From Pseudorhodoferax sp. Leaf265 (GTDB taxonomy: Bacteria > Pseudomonadota > Gammaproteobacteria > Burkholderiales > Burkholderiaceae_C): 64,000 nt of DNA. Position numbers and translations under genes: made by a program. The DNA lies in contig NZ_LMMT01000039.1 of the NCBI RefSeq assembly GCF_001422365.1, forward strand, positions 62,001 through 126,000. Direction: 5' to 3'. How positions within the stretch are numbered: the stretch's first letter is position 1; each line of letters begins with the position of its first letter. Of the stretch, positions 25,085 through 34,368 are shown piece after piece. A model generated the notes under the pieces. That model ran no database searches. It was not told the DNA's origin and saw only the letters and a list, made by a program, of their open reading frames with translations.

Positions 25085-26473
25085 TCAGTCTCGGGTCACG
25101 CGCAAGAGCTCTTCGCGCGAGGTGATGCCGGCGGCCACCAGCCGTTCGCCGTCCTCGCGCATCAGCAGCATGCCGTTGCGCTGCGCGGCGGCGCGGATGT
25201 CGGCCTCCGAAGCCCGGTTGTGCACCTGGGCGCGGATCGCGTCGTCGGCCACCAGCAGCTCGAACACGCCGGTGCGGCCCTGGTAACCGGTGTGGCCGCA
25301 GGCCTCGCAGCCGGGGCCGCGGCATGTGGTGCACAGCTTGCGCACCAGGCGCTGGGCCTGCACGCCCAGCAGCGAAGAGCTCAGCAGGAACGGCTCCACG
25401 CCCATGTCGATCAGCCGCGTGACGGCGCTGGCGGCGTCGTTGGTGTGCAGCGTGGCCAGCACCAGGTGGCCCGTCAGCGAGGCCTGGATCGCGATCTGCG
25501 CGGTCTCGAAGTCGCGGATCTCGCCGATCATGATCACGTCCGGGTCCTGGCGCAGGATGGCGCGCAGGGCCTTGGCGAAGGTCAGGTCGATCTTGGCGTT
25601 GACCTGGGTCTGGCCGATGCCGGGCAGCTCGTACTCGATCGGGTCTTCCACCGTCATGATGTTGCTGCGGCTGGCGTCCAGTTCGCTCAGCGCGGCGTAC
25701 AGCGTGGTGGTCTTGCCCGAGCCCGTGGGCCCGGTCACGAGGATGATGCCGTGCGGCTGGGCAATCAGCTCCTGCAGCTGGCGCAAGGCCTCGCCCTGCA
25801 TGCCGACGGAGGTCAGGCTGATGCGCTCGCTGGACTTGTCCAGCAGACGCAGCACGGCGCGTTCGCCGTGCGCGCTGGGCAGCGTGGAAACGCGCACGTC
25901 CACGGCGCGCGTGCCGATGCGCAGGCTGATGCGGCCGTCCTGCGGCAGCCGCTTCTCGGAGATGTCGAGCTCGGCCATGATCTTGAGGCGCGAGATCAGC
26001 GCGGCGTGCAGCGCGCGGTTGGGCTGCACCACCTCGCGCAGCGTGCCATCCACACGGAAGCGCACGCTGGAATGGCGCTCGTAGGGCTCGATGTGGATGT
26101 CGCTGGCGCCGTCGCGCGCGGCCTGCGTGAGCAGCGCGTTGAGCATGCGGATGATGGGCGCGTCGTCCGAGGTCTCCAGCAGGTCTTCCACCGCCGGCAG
26201 CTCCTGCATCATGCGCGAGAGGTCGGCATCGCTCTCCACCTCGCTGACGACGGCCGCGGCGTTGGATTCGCCCTGGGCATAGGCCGCGCTGATGCGCTGG
26301 GCCAGCGCGGCCTGCGCCAGCGACTGCACATGGCGCACCGGATGCTTGCGCATGACCTCGGCCACGGCGGTCGGTGGCGTGGCCGGGTGCAGCCACAGCG
26401 TGAGTTCGCCGAGGTTGTCTTCCAGCAGCAGTTGCTGGCTGCGGGCGAAGGCGTAGGGCAGCGGGTGGCGCAT
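25085..26473 (-). CDS. gspE: Type II secretion ATPase GspE
   Basis: 462-residue hexameric ATPase that powers pseudopilus assembly. Walker [11 protein letters not shown] (248-257), Asp box and Walker B around [12 protein letters not shown] (310-321), His box [10 protein letters not shown] four-Cys zinc site is unusually compact: C381-x2-C384-x4-C389-x2-C392, where classical GspE proteins have a long loop between Cys pairs. The open frame runs far upstream, but the ATG at 26473 ([14 protein letters not shown]) overlaps the gspD stop and starts the homology. Confidence 0.94.
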   Translation of the reverse strand: MRHPLPYAFARSQQLLLEDNLGELTLWLHPATPPTAVAEVMRKHPVRHVQSLAQAALAQRISAAYAQGESNAAAVVSEVESDADLSRMMQELPAVEDLLETSDDAPIIRMLNALLTQAARDGASDIHIEPYERHSSVRFRVDGTLREVVQPNRALHAALISRLKIMAELDISEKRLPQDGRISLRIGTRAVDVRVSTLPSAHGERAVLRLLDKSSERISLTSVGMQGEALRQLQELIAQPHGIILVTGPTGSGKTTTLYAALSELDASRSNIMTVEDPIEYELPGIGQTQVNAKIDLTFAKALRAILRQDPDVIMIGEIRDFETAQIAIQASLTGHLVLATLHTNDAASAVTRLIDMGVEPFLLSSSLLGVQAQRLVRKLCTTCRGPGCEACGHTGYQGRTGVFELLVADDAIRAQVHNRASEADIRAAAQRNGMLLMREDGERLVAAGITSREELLRVTRD

Positions 26474-28851
26474 CACTGCGGCGTGGTCACAGGCTGCGAC
26501 GGTGCGCCCGGCGTCTGGGTCTGCAGGTTGGTGGACGGCGGCAGCAGCGGCGCTGGCATGGTGGCCGCAGCCGGGGTCAGCCGGCGCAGCGGCTGCTCCG
26601 GCAACACGGGCGCCTCGTTCACGCGCACCAGCGAACTCTCCTGCGGCTGTGCCTGCTGCTGGCCCACGCGCATGAGGTCGTAGCGGTCCATGGACAGGGT
26701 CTCGGCGGACTGGTTGTCGCGCACCACCACCGGGCGCAGGAACACCATCAGGTTGGTCTTCCTGCGCGAACGGGCCTCGCTCTTGAACAGGTTGCCGAAG
26801 AACGGGATGTCGCCGACGCCGGGCACCTTCTCCTGGTTGCCGCCGTACTGGTCCTGCAGCAGGCCGCCCAGCACGACGATGGAGCCGTCGTCCACCAGCA
26901 CGGTGGATTCGATGGCGCGCTTGGTCGTGGTCGGGCCGCTGGCCGCCGACTCGGTGCCCGACTTGACGGCCGAGCTTTCCTGGTAGATCACCATCTTGAC
27001 CGTGCCGTTCTCGTTGATCTGCGGGCGCACCCGCAGTGTGAGGCCTACGTCCTGGCGCTCGTAGGTCTGGAACGGGTTGACGGTGCCCGAGCCGGTGCTC
27101 GTGGCGTTGGTGTAGGAACCGGTCACGAAGGGCACGTTCTCGCCGATGATGATGCGGGCTTCCTCGTTGTCCAGCGTCAGCAGGTTGGGCGTGGACAGGA
27201 TGTTGCCGTCGGTGTTGGTCTCCAGGAAGCGCGCCAGGAAGCCCAGCACGTTGTTGCCGTTCTTCTGGTAGATGTAGCCCAGGTTGCCGCCCGTGGAGGG
27301 CAGCGCGGTCTGCCCCGTGGTTGTGGTGCCCGAGCCGTTGATGAGACCGGGCGCGATGCTGAAGATGTTGCGGCCACCCACGCTGAAGTTGGTGCCGAGT
27401 GCCGCCAGGTTCTTGCCGCCCAGCAGGGCCGACCACTGGATGCCGAACTCGGCCGCCTTCTCGGCGTTGACCTCCACGATCAGGCTTTCCACGAGCACCT
27501 GGGCGCGCCGGCCGTCGAGCCGGTCGATGACGGCGCGCAGCTGGCGGTACTGGGGTTCGGGTGCCGAGATGATCAGCGAGTTGGTCGAGGGGTCGGCCTG
27601 GATCTGGCCGCCGGTCGAGGGCTGGTTGCTGTTGCCCTGGTTCAGGTTGCCGCCGCCCGTGCTGCTGCCGCCGAAGCCGGAGATGCTGCTGCTGCCGCTC
27701 GATCCGCTGCTGCTGGCGCTGGAGCCGAACGAGGTCTGCATCGTGCCCAGGCTCGGCGATCCACTGCCGGGCTGGCTGCCGCTGCCCTGCGTGCCGGTGC
27801 CGCCCACGTTGCCCGCGGCGATGGCGGCGCGCAGCGTGGCGGCCAGCTTCACCGCGTCGGCGTTCTTGAGGTAAACGACATGGATGTTGCCGCTGGCGGC
27901 GCTGGAGCCGGGCGCTGGCGGCTGGTCCAGCCGTGCCACCAGCGAGCGGATCAGGTTCATGCGCGCTGCGTTGCTGGCACGCACCACCAGTGCATTGCTG
28001 CGCGGCTCGGCCATCAGCGTGGTGCGGTACGAACTGTCGGCGGCCTGGCCCGCGGCCGGTGCGGCCGCACCGGCCGCGCTGCTGCCCGGCTCGACGAGCC
28101 GCGAGACCAGGGGCGCCAGGTCGCTGGCGATGGCGTGGCGCAGCGGGATCACCTCCACGTCGGTGGCGTTGGACACGTCCATGGCCGCGATCACGCGGGC
28201 CAGCCGGCGCAGGTTGTCGGCGTAGTCGGTGATGACCAGCGAGTTGGTGCCCGGGTTGGCGTTGATGGTGTTGTTCGGGCTGATCAGCGGGCGCAGCACC
28301 GGCACCAGGTTGTTGGCGCTCTCGTGGTTGAGCCGGAAGATCTGCGTGACGATCTGGCTGCCGCCGGGCAGGCCGCCGTCGCCGCCTTCGCTCACGCTGA
28401 CCGGGCTGCTTTGCAGCTTGGCATCGGCCTCGGGCACGACCTTGTCGAGGCCGGCGGCGTCGACCACGGTGAAGCCCTGCATGCGCAGCGCCGCGATGAA
28501 CTGGCTGTAGGCGACCGAGGGCGGCACGGGCTGGTCCGTCGACAGGTTCATCGTGCCCTTCACGCGCGGGTCCACCACCACGTTGCGGCCGGTGATGGTG
28601 GCCATGGTGCGCGCCACGGCCTCGATGTCGGCATTCATGAAGTTCAGCGTGACCGGGTCGCCGCGGCGCGGGCCACTGGGCACCAGGCTCACGGTGCTGG
28701 GGCCGGTCGCGCCTTGTGCGGCCGCGGCCGGGATGCCGGGCTGGCCGGGCAACGGCGGCACCTGGGCCTGCGCCATCGAGGCATGGCACAGCAGTGCGGC
28801 GGCGAGTGCGCAGGCGCGGCGGGCGGGGCGTGGTGTCGGAAAGGAGTGCAT
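26473..28851 (-). CDS. gspD: Type II secretion outer-membrane secretin GspD
   Basis: 792-residue secretin forming the outer-membrane channel. Start chosen at [12 protein letters not shown], which gives a proper signal peptide ([15 protein letters not shown]). N0/N1-N3 ring domains follow ([18 protein letters not shown] at N0), then the C-terminal secretin domain with [27 protein letters not shown] and [14 protein letters not shown]. Within N3, residues ~340-417 form a Gly/Ser/Asn/Gln-rich low-complexity insert. The stop overlaps the gspE start. Confidence 0.95.
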   Translation of the reverse strand: MHSFPTPRPARRACALAAALLCHASMAQAQVPPLPGQPGIPAAAAQGATGPSTVSLVPSGPRRGDPVTLNFMNADIEAVARTMATITGRNVVVDPRVKGTMNLSTDQPVPPSVAYSQFIAALRMQGFTVVDAAGLDKVVPEADAKLQSSPVSVSEGGDGGLPGGSQIVTQIFRLNHESANNLVPVLRPLISPNNTINANPGTNSLVITDYADNLRRLARVIAAMDVSNATDVEVIPLRHAIASDLAPLVSRLVEPGSSAAGAAAPAAGQAADSSYRTTLMAEPRSNALVVRASNAARMNLIRSLVARLDQPPAPGSSAASGNIHVVYLKNADAVKLAATLRAAIAAGNVGGTGTQGSGSQPGSGSPSLGTMQTSFGSSASSSGSSGSSSISGFGGSSTGGGNLNQGNSNQPSTGGQIQADPSTNSLIISAPEPQYRQLRAVIDRLDGRRAQVLVESLIVEVNAEKAAEFGIQWSALLGGKNLAALGTNFSVGGRNIFSIAPGLINGSGTTTTGQTALPSTGGNLGYIYQKNGNNVLGFLARFLETNTDGNILSTPNLLTLDNEEARIIIGENVPFVTGSYTNATSTGSGTVNPFQTYERQDVGLTLRVRPQINENGTVKMVIYQESSAVKSGTESAASGPTTTKRAIESTVLVDDGSIVVLGGLLQDQYGGNQEKVPGVGDIPFFGNLFKSEARSRRKTNLMVFLRPVVVRDNQSAETLSMDRYDLMRVGQQQAQPQESSLVRVNEAPVLPEQPLRRLTPAAATMPAPLLPPSTNLQTQTPGAPSQPVTTPQ

Positions 28852-28855
28852 CGGG

Positions 28856-29662
28856 CTAGCCCACTTGGATGATGGAACGCAGGCCATTGCGTCGGCCAAT
28901 GATGTTCAGGAGGTTCGAAAGCGCGTCGACCCGCTCGGGGTCGGCGACGGCTTCACCGGAAAAGCGCAGGCGCGAGCCCACCCATTGTCCGCTGCCGCTC
29001 AAAGTGAGGCTGCCGGCGATGGTCTCCAGCCGCAGGCTGGCGGGCGCGTCGTCGCCACCCCCTGCCAGCGTGAGCCGGTAGCTGCCCATGGGCTTGAGCG
29101 TGGACAGGCGTGAGGACAGCTCGCTGGCCTCCAGCTGCAGGCGGCCCTTCACCAGCACGCGGCCGGAGACCCATTCGAGCGACAAGTCCTGCGCGGACAG
29201 TGCCAGCGTGCCTTCAGGCTGGACCGTGTTCCAGGGCGTGCCCAGGCCGGCCAGCACGGGGGCCGGCCAGTGCGACTGACCGTTGCCGATCTGCACGCGC
29301 GCGCCGGTCCAGCGCGGTTCGGCAAGCACCTGCCAGGGCTGCTGCATGCAGCAGGTTGCGCGCATCGCCAGCTGTAGGCCCGACCACGCGGGGCGCAGCT
29401 GCCACTCGAAATGGCCGGGAAGGGCGATGGCGTCGCGGCTGTCCGCACCGCCGGCCAGCACCAGCTGGGCCGAGCCGTTCCACAGGCTGCCGCGCGGCGC
29501 GCGCAGCAGCACATGCTGGTCGCTGCCTTGTTCTACGGCCCAGGCCAGCCAGCGCGCCGGCGCGAACACCAGCACGCCCGCCAGCAGTCCAGCGGCGCCA
29601 CCCAGCCAGGCCCAGCCCCAGGGGGCGCGGGCGGTTGCGGCGGTGCGGGGGGCGCGGGCCAC
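28856..29662 (-). CDS. gspN: Type II secretion system protein GspN
   Basis: 268-residue bitopic protein of the T2SS N family: a short cytoplasmic N-terminus, one membrane helix (WLGGAAGLLAGVLVFAPARWL), then a beta-rich periplasmic part with the characteristic LRAPRGSLWNGSAQL and the C-terminal LLNIIGRRNG. The GTG at 29662, 1 base after the gspM stop, is preferred over an upstream ATG inside gspM. Accessory component present in some T2SS clusters. Confidence 0.85.
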   Translation of the reverse strand: MARAPRTAATARAPWGWAWLGGAAGLLAGVLVFAPARWLAWAVEQGSDQHVLLRAPRGSLWNGSAQLVLAGGADSRDAIALPGHFEWQLRPAWSGLQLAMRATCCMQQPWQVLAEPRWTGARVQIGNGQSHWPAPVLAGLGTPWNTVQPEGTLALSAQDLSLEWVSGRVLVKGRLQLEASELSSRLSTLKPMGSYRLTLAGGGDDAPASLRLETIAGSLTLSGSGQWVGSRLRFSGEAVADPERVDALSNLLNIIGRRNGLRSIIQVG

Positions 29663-29663
29663 G

Positions 29664-30170
29664 TCAGCGGGCCGGCAGCGTGAGGACCAGCGCACCGTCC
29701 CAGCGGGCCGGGGCATTGGCAGGGCCGGCCGCGCGGGTCAGGCGGGCCTCGGCCGGCAATGCGCGCGCGTTGACGCGGGCCTGCGTGAGCCAGCGGGCCA
29801 GCGCGTCGGCCTCGGCGGCCTTGAGCGTGAGCGTGGCGCGCTCGCCCGCCACGCTGAGCTGGGCCGTGTTGCCCAGGCGCTGGCGCACCGAGGTCTCCAG
29901 CGCGCGCAACGCGTCGTCGTAGGGCAGGCGCGGCTGGTTCTGCAAGGCCATGGCGTCGGACTGCAGGCCGCGCATGGTCTGCAGCTGTACATCGAGGTCG
30001 TGGTGCTGGGCCTCGGCATGGCGCAGCGTGGCCAGGGCCGGGCCGAGCAGGACCCACCAGACCAGGGCCACCAGCACGATGGCGCCGGCCAGCACGACGG
30101 CACCACGCTCGCGCGGCGCGAGCAGGTCCCAGCGGGTGCGCAGCTGTTGCTGCAGGGCGGCGAGCTTCAT
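29664..30170 (-). CDS. gspM: Type II secretion system protein GspM
   Basis: 168-residue inner-membrane platform protein. It has a short cytoplasmic segment, a transmembrane helix (GAVVLAGAIVLVALVWWVLL), and a coiled-coil plus ferredoxin-like periplasmic domain. LGNTAQLSVAGERATLTLKAAEADALARWL is typical of GspM. The ATG overlaps the gspL stop (ATGA); the open frame continues upstream inside gspL but is not coding there. Confidence 0.9.
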   Translation of the reverse strand: MKLAALQQQLRTRWDLLAPRERGAVVLAGAIVLVALVWWVLLGPALATLRHAEAQHHDLDVQLQTMRGLQSDAMALQNQPRLPYDDALRALETSVRQRLGNTAQLSVAGERATLTLKAAEADALARWLTQARVNARALPAEARLTRAAGPANAPARWDGALVLTLPAR

Positions 30171-31393
30171 GGCGTGGCTCCGGCGTCGGGCAGGGGGCGC
30201 AGCAGCAGGCGCTCGCCTTCGGACTGCGCGCCCAGGCCGTGGGCGCGCAGGCGGCCGTTCAATGCGGCCAGGGCTTCGGGGGTGGTGGCCAGGCCGCGCA
30301 GCCGGGCTTCGCCGTTGCCGAATTCGATGGCCTGCGGCACCTGGCCGGGCGGCAGCGTGGCGCCCAGGGCGCCCAGCATGGCTTCGAGGTCGCGCGGGCC
30401 GTAGGCGCCGGAGGCCTGGCGCAGCAGCTCCACCTCGCGCGCCATCTGCACGGGCGCATCGACGACCACGCGCACGGAGGGGAAGCTGCTGGAGAGCACG
30501 CCGCGCACGGCGGCGCGCTTGTCGGCCAGGGCGGTCGATTCCTTCCAGGCCCAGGCGTTCACGCCGACCAGGTGGGCGAGCACCAAAAGCCCCAGGCCCC
30601 AGCGCGCAGGGCGCCACTGCGGGCCGCGGGCGATGGCGGCCACGCGGCGCAGCGTGCCCTGCACGGCGCGGCGGCGGTCGGAACTGGCCAGGTCGAACTG
30701 CGCCAGGTCCCAGCTGCCGGCGCCGGCCTGCAGCCAGCGCTCGGTGGCGGGGCGCAGCTGCAGCTGGCGGGCGCCGCTCTGCTCGGCCAGTTGGGCCAGG
30801 GCGGGGTCGGCGAACACGGGCACCTCTTCAGCGCTGCCGGCCTGGGCCAGCGCCCAGTCCAGCGCGGGTGCGGCCAGCGGCAGCACGCTCACGCCCTGCG
30901 CGCCGCTGTAGGCCAGCCAGGCGGACTCGGGCGTGCCAAGGATCTCGATCTGCTCGCTGCCGGGCGCGAGTTCGGGCACGACACGGGCGGCCGGGCGGCG
31001 TGCCGCCTCCAGCAGGTCCAGGCCGGCGCGCAGCCAGGCGCGGTCGCAGGTGGCGACCCACGCCGGGGTCTGGGCGCGGGCGCCGGCCTCGAGCGCGAAA
31101 TGCACGGCGCCGGGGTCGTCGAGCAGGCGGTCTTCGAGCAGGCCTTCGAGCAGCGCACGCAGACGCGGCGTGCCGGAAGCGCCGCGCGCCAGCGAGCCCT
31201 TGGGCAGCTCGACGCGGTGCCAGGACAGCGCCTGCGCCGGCACGAGCGCCACGGTCTCGCGTGCGGCGGGCAGCAGCGCCGCGACGGCGTGCGCGTGCGC
31301 GGCGACGGTGCGACCGTCGGCGCTCAGCACGTACTCCAGCGGTGTGGCTGCACCGGGGGTGTCCAGGGGCAGGACGACGATCAGGGTGCTCAA
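30167..31393 (-). CDS. gspL: Type II secretion system protein GspL
   Basis: 408-residue platform protein with an actin-like cytoplasmic domain (LRALLEGLLEDRLLDDPGAVHFAL), one transmembrane helix (WGLGLLVLAHLVGVNAWAW), and a periplasmic ferredoxin-like domain. The start is a TTG at 31393 (L/MSTLIVVLPLD) with GAGAG upstream. The open frame extends to 31588, but the extra N-terminus is out of character (Ser/Ala-rich) and lacks homology to GspL. Confidence 0.88.
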   Translation of the reverse strand: MSTLIVVLPLDTPGAATPLEYVLSADGRTVAAHAHAVAALLPAARETVALVPAQALSWHRVELPKGSLARGASGTPRLRALLEGLLEDRLLDDPGAVHFALEAGARAQTPAWVATCDRAWLRAGLDLLEAARRPAARVVPELAPGSEQIEILGTPESAWLAYSGAQGVSVLPLAAPALDWALAQAGSAEEVPVFADPALAQLAEQSGARQLQLRPATERWLQAGAGSWDLAQFDLASSDRRRAVQGTLRRVAAIARGPQWRPARWGLGLLVLAHLVGVNAWAWKESTALADKRAAVRGVLSSSFPSVRVVVDAPVQMAREVELLRQASGAYGPRDLEAMLGALGATLPPGQVPQAIEFGNGEARLRGLATTPEALAALNGRLRAHGLGAQSEGERLLLRPLPDAGATP

Positions 31394-31469
31394 GGTTTCT
31401 CTCTCGGAGGCGGAGGGACGCGGCCGGGCCGCGCTTGCGGCGGGCGATTGTAGAGAGCGCTCATGACGG

Positions 31470-32426
31470 TCATGGCTGGCGCTCTCCGGCGACGCGCTGG
31501 CGCCAAACGGTGGCGACGACGTTGTTGCTGCTGCGGTGGACCAGCGAGCGCTCGCTGACCACGGTGCCCTCCATGCGCAGGCGGCCATTGACCTCGAAGT
31601 ATTCGGAGATCACGCTGTAGCCGGTTGTGGTGAGCGTGCCATCCGGGCTCAGGATCTTGGCTGCAGCCGTTGGGTCGCGCAGCGGGCTGTTAGTGCGTGC
31701 CTGCACCAGCCGCTGGGCCGCGGCCAGATCCAGTTCCTCGGCGGAGGCGGCGATGACCTGGGCACTGGCGGTGTTCAGGTTGATCTTTGTGTCGTTCCGC
31801 GGCAGCAGCGTGACATGGGGCTCCAGCACGCGCAGTGTGGCTGGCGAGACGCCCAGCCAGACGAGCTGGTCGAAGCGTTCGGGGCGCAGCGGCACGTCGG
31901 CGCCGTCGTCGGTCTGCTTCTGGCTGGCGCGGCTCAGGTTCTGGGCCATGGCCATGAGTTCGGCCTGGGGCAGGCCCAGGAGATCGAACAGCCGTTTGAA
32001 CGCCTCCAGGGGCGGTTCGAGCAGCGTGCCCTCCGCATTCACGAGGTTGGCGACGTTCATGCGCGACTGCAGATCGACGATGCTACCGGACAGGAACACC
32101 TCGGGCAGGCCCTCGTCGCCGCCTTGGTTGACACCGTTCTCGGCCGCCAGGAAGGTGGACATGCGCGACTCCTGCAGCGGTACGGCCCAGGGTTCGGCCA
32201 GGTGGTCGGTGCGGCTGCCCTGCCCATCCTGGCGCAGGACCAGCCGGGAGAAGTCGAGCGCGCCGACCAGCACCCAGGCCGACTGGCTGCGTGCGCGCTC
32301 GGACTGTTCGACCTCGACCGCGCGCCATTGCTGCCACAGCGCCGTGGCGGCGAAGGTCGCCACCAGCGTCACGGTCAGCATGGCCAGCAGCAGGGCCGCG
32401 CCGCGCTGCGCGTGGGCGCGCTTCAT
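31470..32426 (-). CDS. gspK: Type II secretion minor pseudopilin GspK
   Basis: 318-residue large minor pseudopilin that caps the pseudopilus. N-terminal class III prepilin signal MKRAHAQRG/AALLLAMLTVTLVATF, with the usual Glu5 missing as is normal for GspK. The alpha domain contains the NLNTASAQVIAA helix-hairpin-helix-like block and KINLNTA, typical of GspK. The ATG overlaps the gspJ stop (ATGA). Confidence 0.93.
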   Translation of the reverse strand: MKRAHAQRGAALLLAMLTVTLVATFAATALWQQWRAVEVEQSERARSQSAWVLVGALDFSRLVLRQDGQGSRTDHLAEPWAVPLQESRMSTFLAAENGVNQGGDEGLPEVFLSGSIVDLQSRMNVANLVNAEGTLLEPPLEAFKRLFDLLGLPQAELMAMAQNLSRASQKQTDDGADVPLRPERFDQLVWLGVSPATLRVLEPHVTLLPRNDTKINLNTASAQVIAASAEELDLAAAQRLVQARTNSPLRDPTAAAKILSPDGTLTTTGYSVISEYFEVNGRLRMEGTVVSERSLVHRSSNNVVATVWRQRVAGERQP

Positions 32427-33085
32427 GAGCCGCTGCCCCCGACCGTGGGCCGCACCCAGTCGCGCGTGATGGTCCCCGACACCGCGCCGCCCGGCGGCAG
32501 TTCGAGCACGAGGCGCACGCCGTCGGGCACATCGGTGCTGCCGCTGCTGCCGGTCTGCGGCGTGTCGGCGCTGGACAGCGGGTTGGTCCAGGTGTTGACG
32601 CGGTAGTAGAAGAGGCGCCAGTCCAGCAGGGGCGCGATGGCCACCTCGCGCTGGCGCTCGTCGCTGCTGGGCGTTTGGGCCCAGCTGCCGGCGCGCTCCC
32701 AGGCCTGCAGCAGCTGGGCCCGGCTGTGCAGCACGGGCGACTGCCAGCGCAGCCACTGGCCGCCGTCGGCCACGCCGCGGCGCGTCCAGGCCACGACCAG
32801 TGGGCCGGTCTCGCCGGGCGTGGTGCTGGCGCGCACGATCCGCATGACGCGGCCATCCCAGTCCAGCGGCGGCCGCTCGGTCACGTCCAGCATGGCGTCC
32901 AGGTCGGCCGTCCATTGGGCCAGGCCCGCCTGCAGCGTCAGCACGGCGTCGGTGTGGGCGCGCGTGGCCGCCTGGGTGCGCGTCATGCCGTCCAGGCCGC
33001 GCCAGCTCAGCACGGCGACGATGGCCATGATGGACAGCGCGATCAGCAGCTCGACCAGCGTGAAGCCGCGGTGGGGCCTGCGCAT
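32423..33085 (-). CDS. gspJ: Type II secretion minor pseudopilin GspJ
   Basis: 220-residue minor pseudopilin. Prepilin peptidase site HRG/FTLVELLIALSIMAIVAVLSW, followed by RGLDGM, the signature of GspJ. The globular domain includes LDAMLDVTERPPLDWDG. The ATG directly abuts the gspI TAG, with no gap. Confidence 0.93.
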   Translation of the reverse strand: MRRPHRGFTLVELLIALSIMAIVAVLSWRGLDGMTRTQAATRAHTDAVLTLQAGLAQWTADLDAMLDVTERPPLDWDGRVMRIVRASTTPGETGPLVVAWTRRGVADGGQWLRWQSPVLHSRAQLLQAWERAGSWAQTPSSDERQREVAIAPLLDWRLFYYRVNTWTNPLSSADTPQTGSSGSTDVPDGVRLVLELPPGGAVSGTITRDWVRPTVGGSGS

Positions 33086-33445
33086 CTAGAAGCGCCCCTG
33101 GATCGTGGTGATGCGCAGCACCGGCACGCCGTCTTCGAGCACCTGGGCATCGATGCGGCGAAAGCTCGGGTTGGGCGTGGGCCGCACGCCCAGCAGCACA
33201 CGGAACATGCGGCCGGCCTGCTCGCAGGGCTGGTCGGTGTCGCCCACGCCCGGCAGCTGCCCTCGCGCCAGGCGCAGCGCGATGAGTTCGTTCTCTGCGC
33301 AAATCTGCGCCAGCAGCACGTCGCTCTGGCGCGTGGCGTTGCGCGTCAGCGCGCTGGTGGCCTGGGTGCCGGCCAGCAGCGCGATGGCGACGATGCCGAG
33401 CGCGACCAGCACCTCGACCAGCGTGAAGCCCCGGACCGGGCGCAT
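33086..33445 (-). CDS. gspI: Type II secretion minor pseudopilin GspI
   Basis: 119-residue minor pseudopilin with peptidase site VRG/FTLVEVLVALGIVAIALLAG and the family block ICAENELIALRLARGQLP. Start at the ATG overlapping the gspH stop (TGATG). GspI with J and K forms the initiating tip of the pseudopilus. Confidence 0.93.
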   Translation of the reverse strand: MRPVRGFTLVEVLVALGIVAIALLAGTQATSALTRNATRQSDVLLAQICAENELIALRLARGQLPGVGDTDQPCEQAGRMFRVLLGVRPTPNPSFRRIDAQVLEDGVPVLRITTIQGRF

Positions 33446-33909
33446 CACGGTTGCACGTTCTGCACCGCGAACGGGCGCACGCCATCGGTCGCGACGCGCA
33501 GCGCCAGCTGCGGGTTGGCGACCGAACGCAACTCCAGCCATTGCGCGCCGATCACCGGCTCGGGCCCCAGCAGCACGCTGGCTTGCGCGGCGACGATGGT
33601 GTCGCGGCTGAGCCAGTGTTCGGGCAGCGTGCCGGGCAGGGCGCCTTCGAAGCGGAAGCCGCTCTCCAGCGCGCGCCAGCGCACGGGCACGCCGTTGGCG
33701 CGCGACTGGGCCCGGGCAGCGTCGAACAGCGCGGCCAAGCGCTGCGCCTCGCGTTCGAGCTGGCTGTCGGCGCTGTCGCGGAAGGCAAAGCCGACACCGG
33801 CGCTGGCCAGGGCCACGATGGCCACGACGACCAGCAGTTCGAGCAGCGTGAAGCCGCGCTGGCGCGTCGGGCTGGTCGCCGGCTTACTGCCAGCTGCCGA
33901 TGTCCGCAT
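33445..33909 (-). CDS. gspH: Type II secretion minor pseudopilin GspH
   Basis: 154-residue minor pseudopilin. A long 18-residue leader precedes the cleavage site QRG/FTLLELLVVVAIVALASAG, and a GspH-type globular domain has QRLAALFDAARAQSRANGVPV. Its ATG lies 26 bases inside the 3' end of gspG in another frame, so it is translated by coupling. A GTG/ATG nearer the cleavage site is not evident. Confidence 0.9.
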   Translation of the reverse strand: MRTSAAGSKPATSPTRQRGFTLLELLVVVAIVALASAGVGFAFRDSADSQLEREAQRLAALFDAARAQSRANGVPVRWRALESGFRFEGALPGTLPEHWLSRDTIVAAQASVLLGPEPVIGAQWLELRSVANPQLALRVATDGVRPFAVQNVQP

Positions 33910-34321
33910 CTTTGCCCTCGCCGCCGGGCTGGCCGTCGGCGCCGAAGGACATGACGTCGATCTCGCCCTTCACGCCGGGGTTCAGGTACTGGTAGGGGCG
34001 GCCCCAGGGGTCGTTGGGCAGCTTTTCCAGGTAGGGCTTCCAGTTGATGGGAATGGGGTTGGTGGTGGGCTTGGTCAGCAGGGCCTGCAGGCCTTGTTCG
34101 CCCGTGGGGTAGCGCTGGTTGTCCAGCCGGTACATGCGCAGAGCCTGCATGAGGTTGGTCACGTCGGTCTTGGCGGCGGTGGCGCGCGCGTCGTCGGCAC
34201 GGTCGAGCACGTTGGGCACGATCAGCGCGGCCAGCACGCCGATGATGACCAGCACGACCATCAGTTCGATCAGGGTGAAGCCGGCCTGGATGCGGCGGCG
34301 GGAGCGGGACAACAGAGTCAT
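33884..34321 (-). CDS. gspG: Type II secretion major pseudopilin GspG
   Basis: 145-residue major pseudopilin that builds the piston-like filament. Peptidase site QAG/FTLIELMVVLVIIGVLAALIVP, the highly conserved MRMYRLDN-like ALRMYRLDNQRYPTGEQGL and the calcium-site region DPWGRPYQYLNPG...IDVMSFGADGQPGGEG. First gene of the minus-strand gsp operon. Confidence 0.97.
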   Translation of the reverse strand: MTLLSRSRRRIQAGFTLIELMVVLVIIGVLAALIVPNVLDRADDARATAAKTDVTNLMQALRMYRLDNQRYPTGEQGLQALLTKPTTNPIPINWKPYLEKLPNDPWGRPYQYLNPGVKGEIDVMSFGADGQPGGEGKDADIGSWQ

Positions 34322-34368
34322 GGAGGTGTGGAGCGCGGCGGGGCGAAGCGTTCCATGATAATCCGCGC
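34322..34368. promoter_or_regulatory. Divergent promoter region between gspG and gspC
   Basis: Only 47 bases separate the divergent starts. A GATAAT hexamer on the plus strand (within CCATGATAATCC, ~34354-34361) is a reasonable -10 element, but it lies very close to the gspC ATG at 34369, so transcripts would be nearly leaderless. Confidence 0.35.

Noticed and set aside
25085..28789. 1234-residue continuous frame ending as GspE
   Set aside because: The upstream part is a shadow of gspD; homology to GspE begins at the ATG at 26473.
31394..31588. N-terminal extension of gspL to an ATG at 31588
   Set aside because: The extra residues are Ser/Ala-rich, do not resemble GspL, and would overlap gspK; the TTG at 31393 has a ribosome site and matches the family start.
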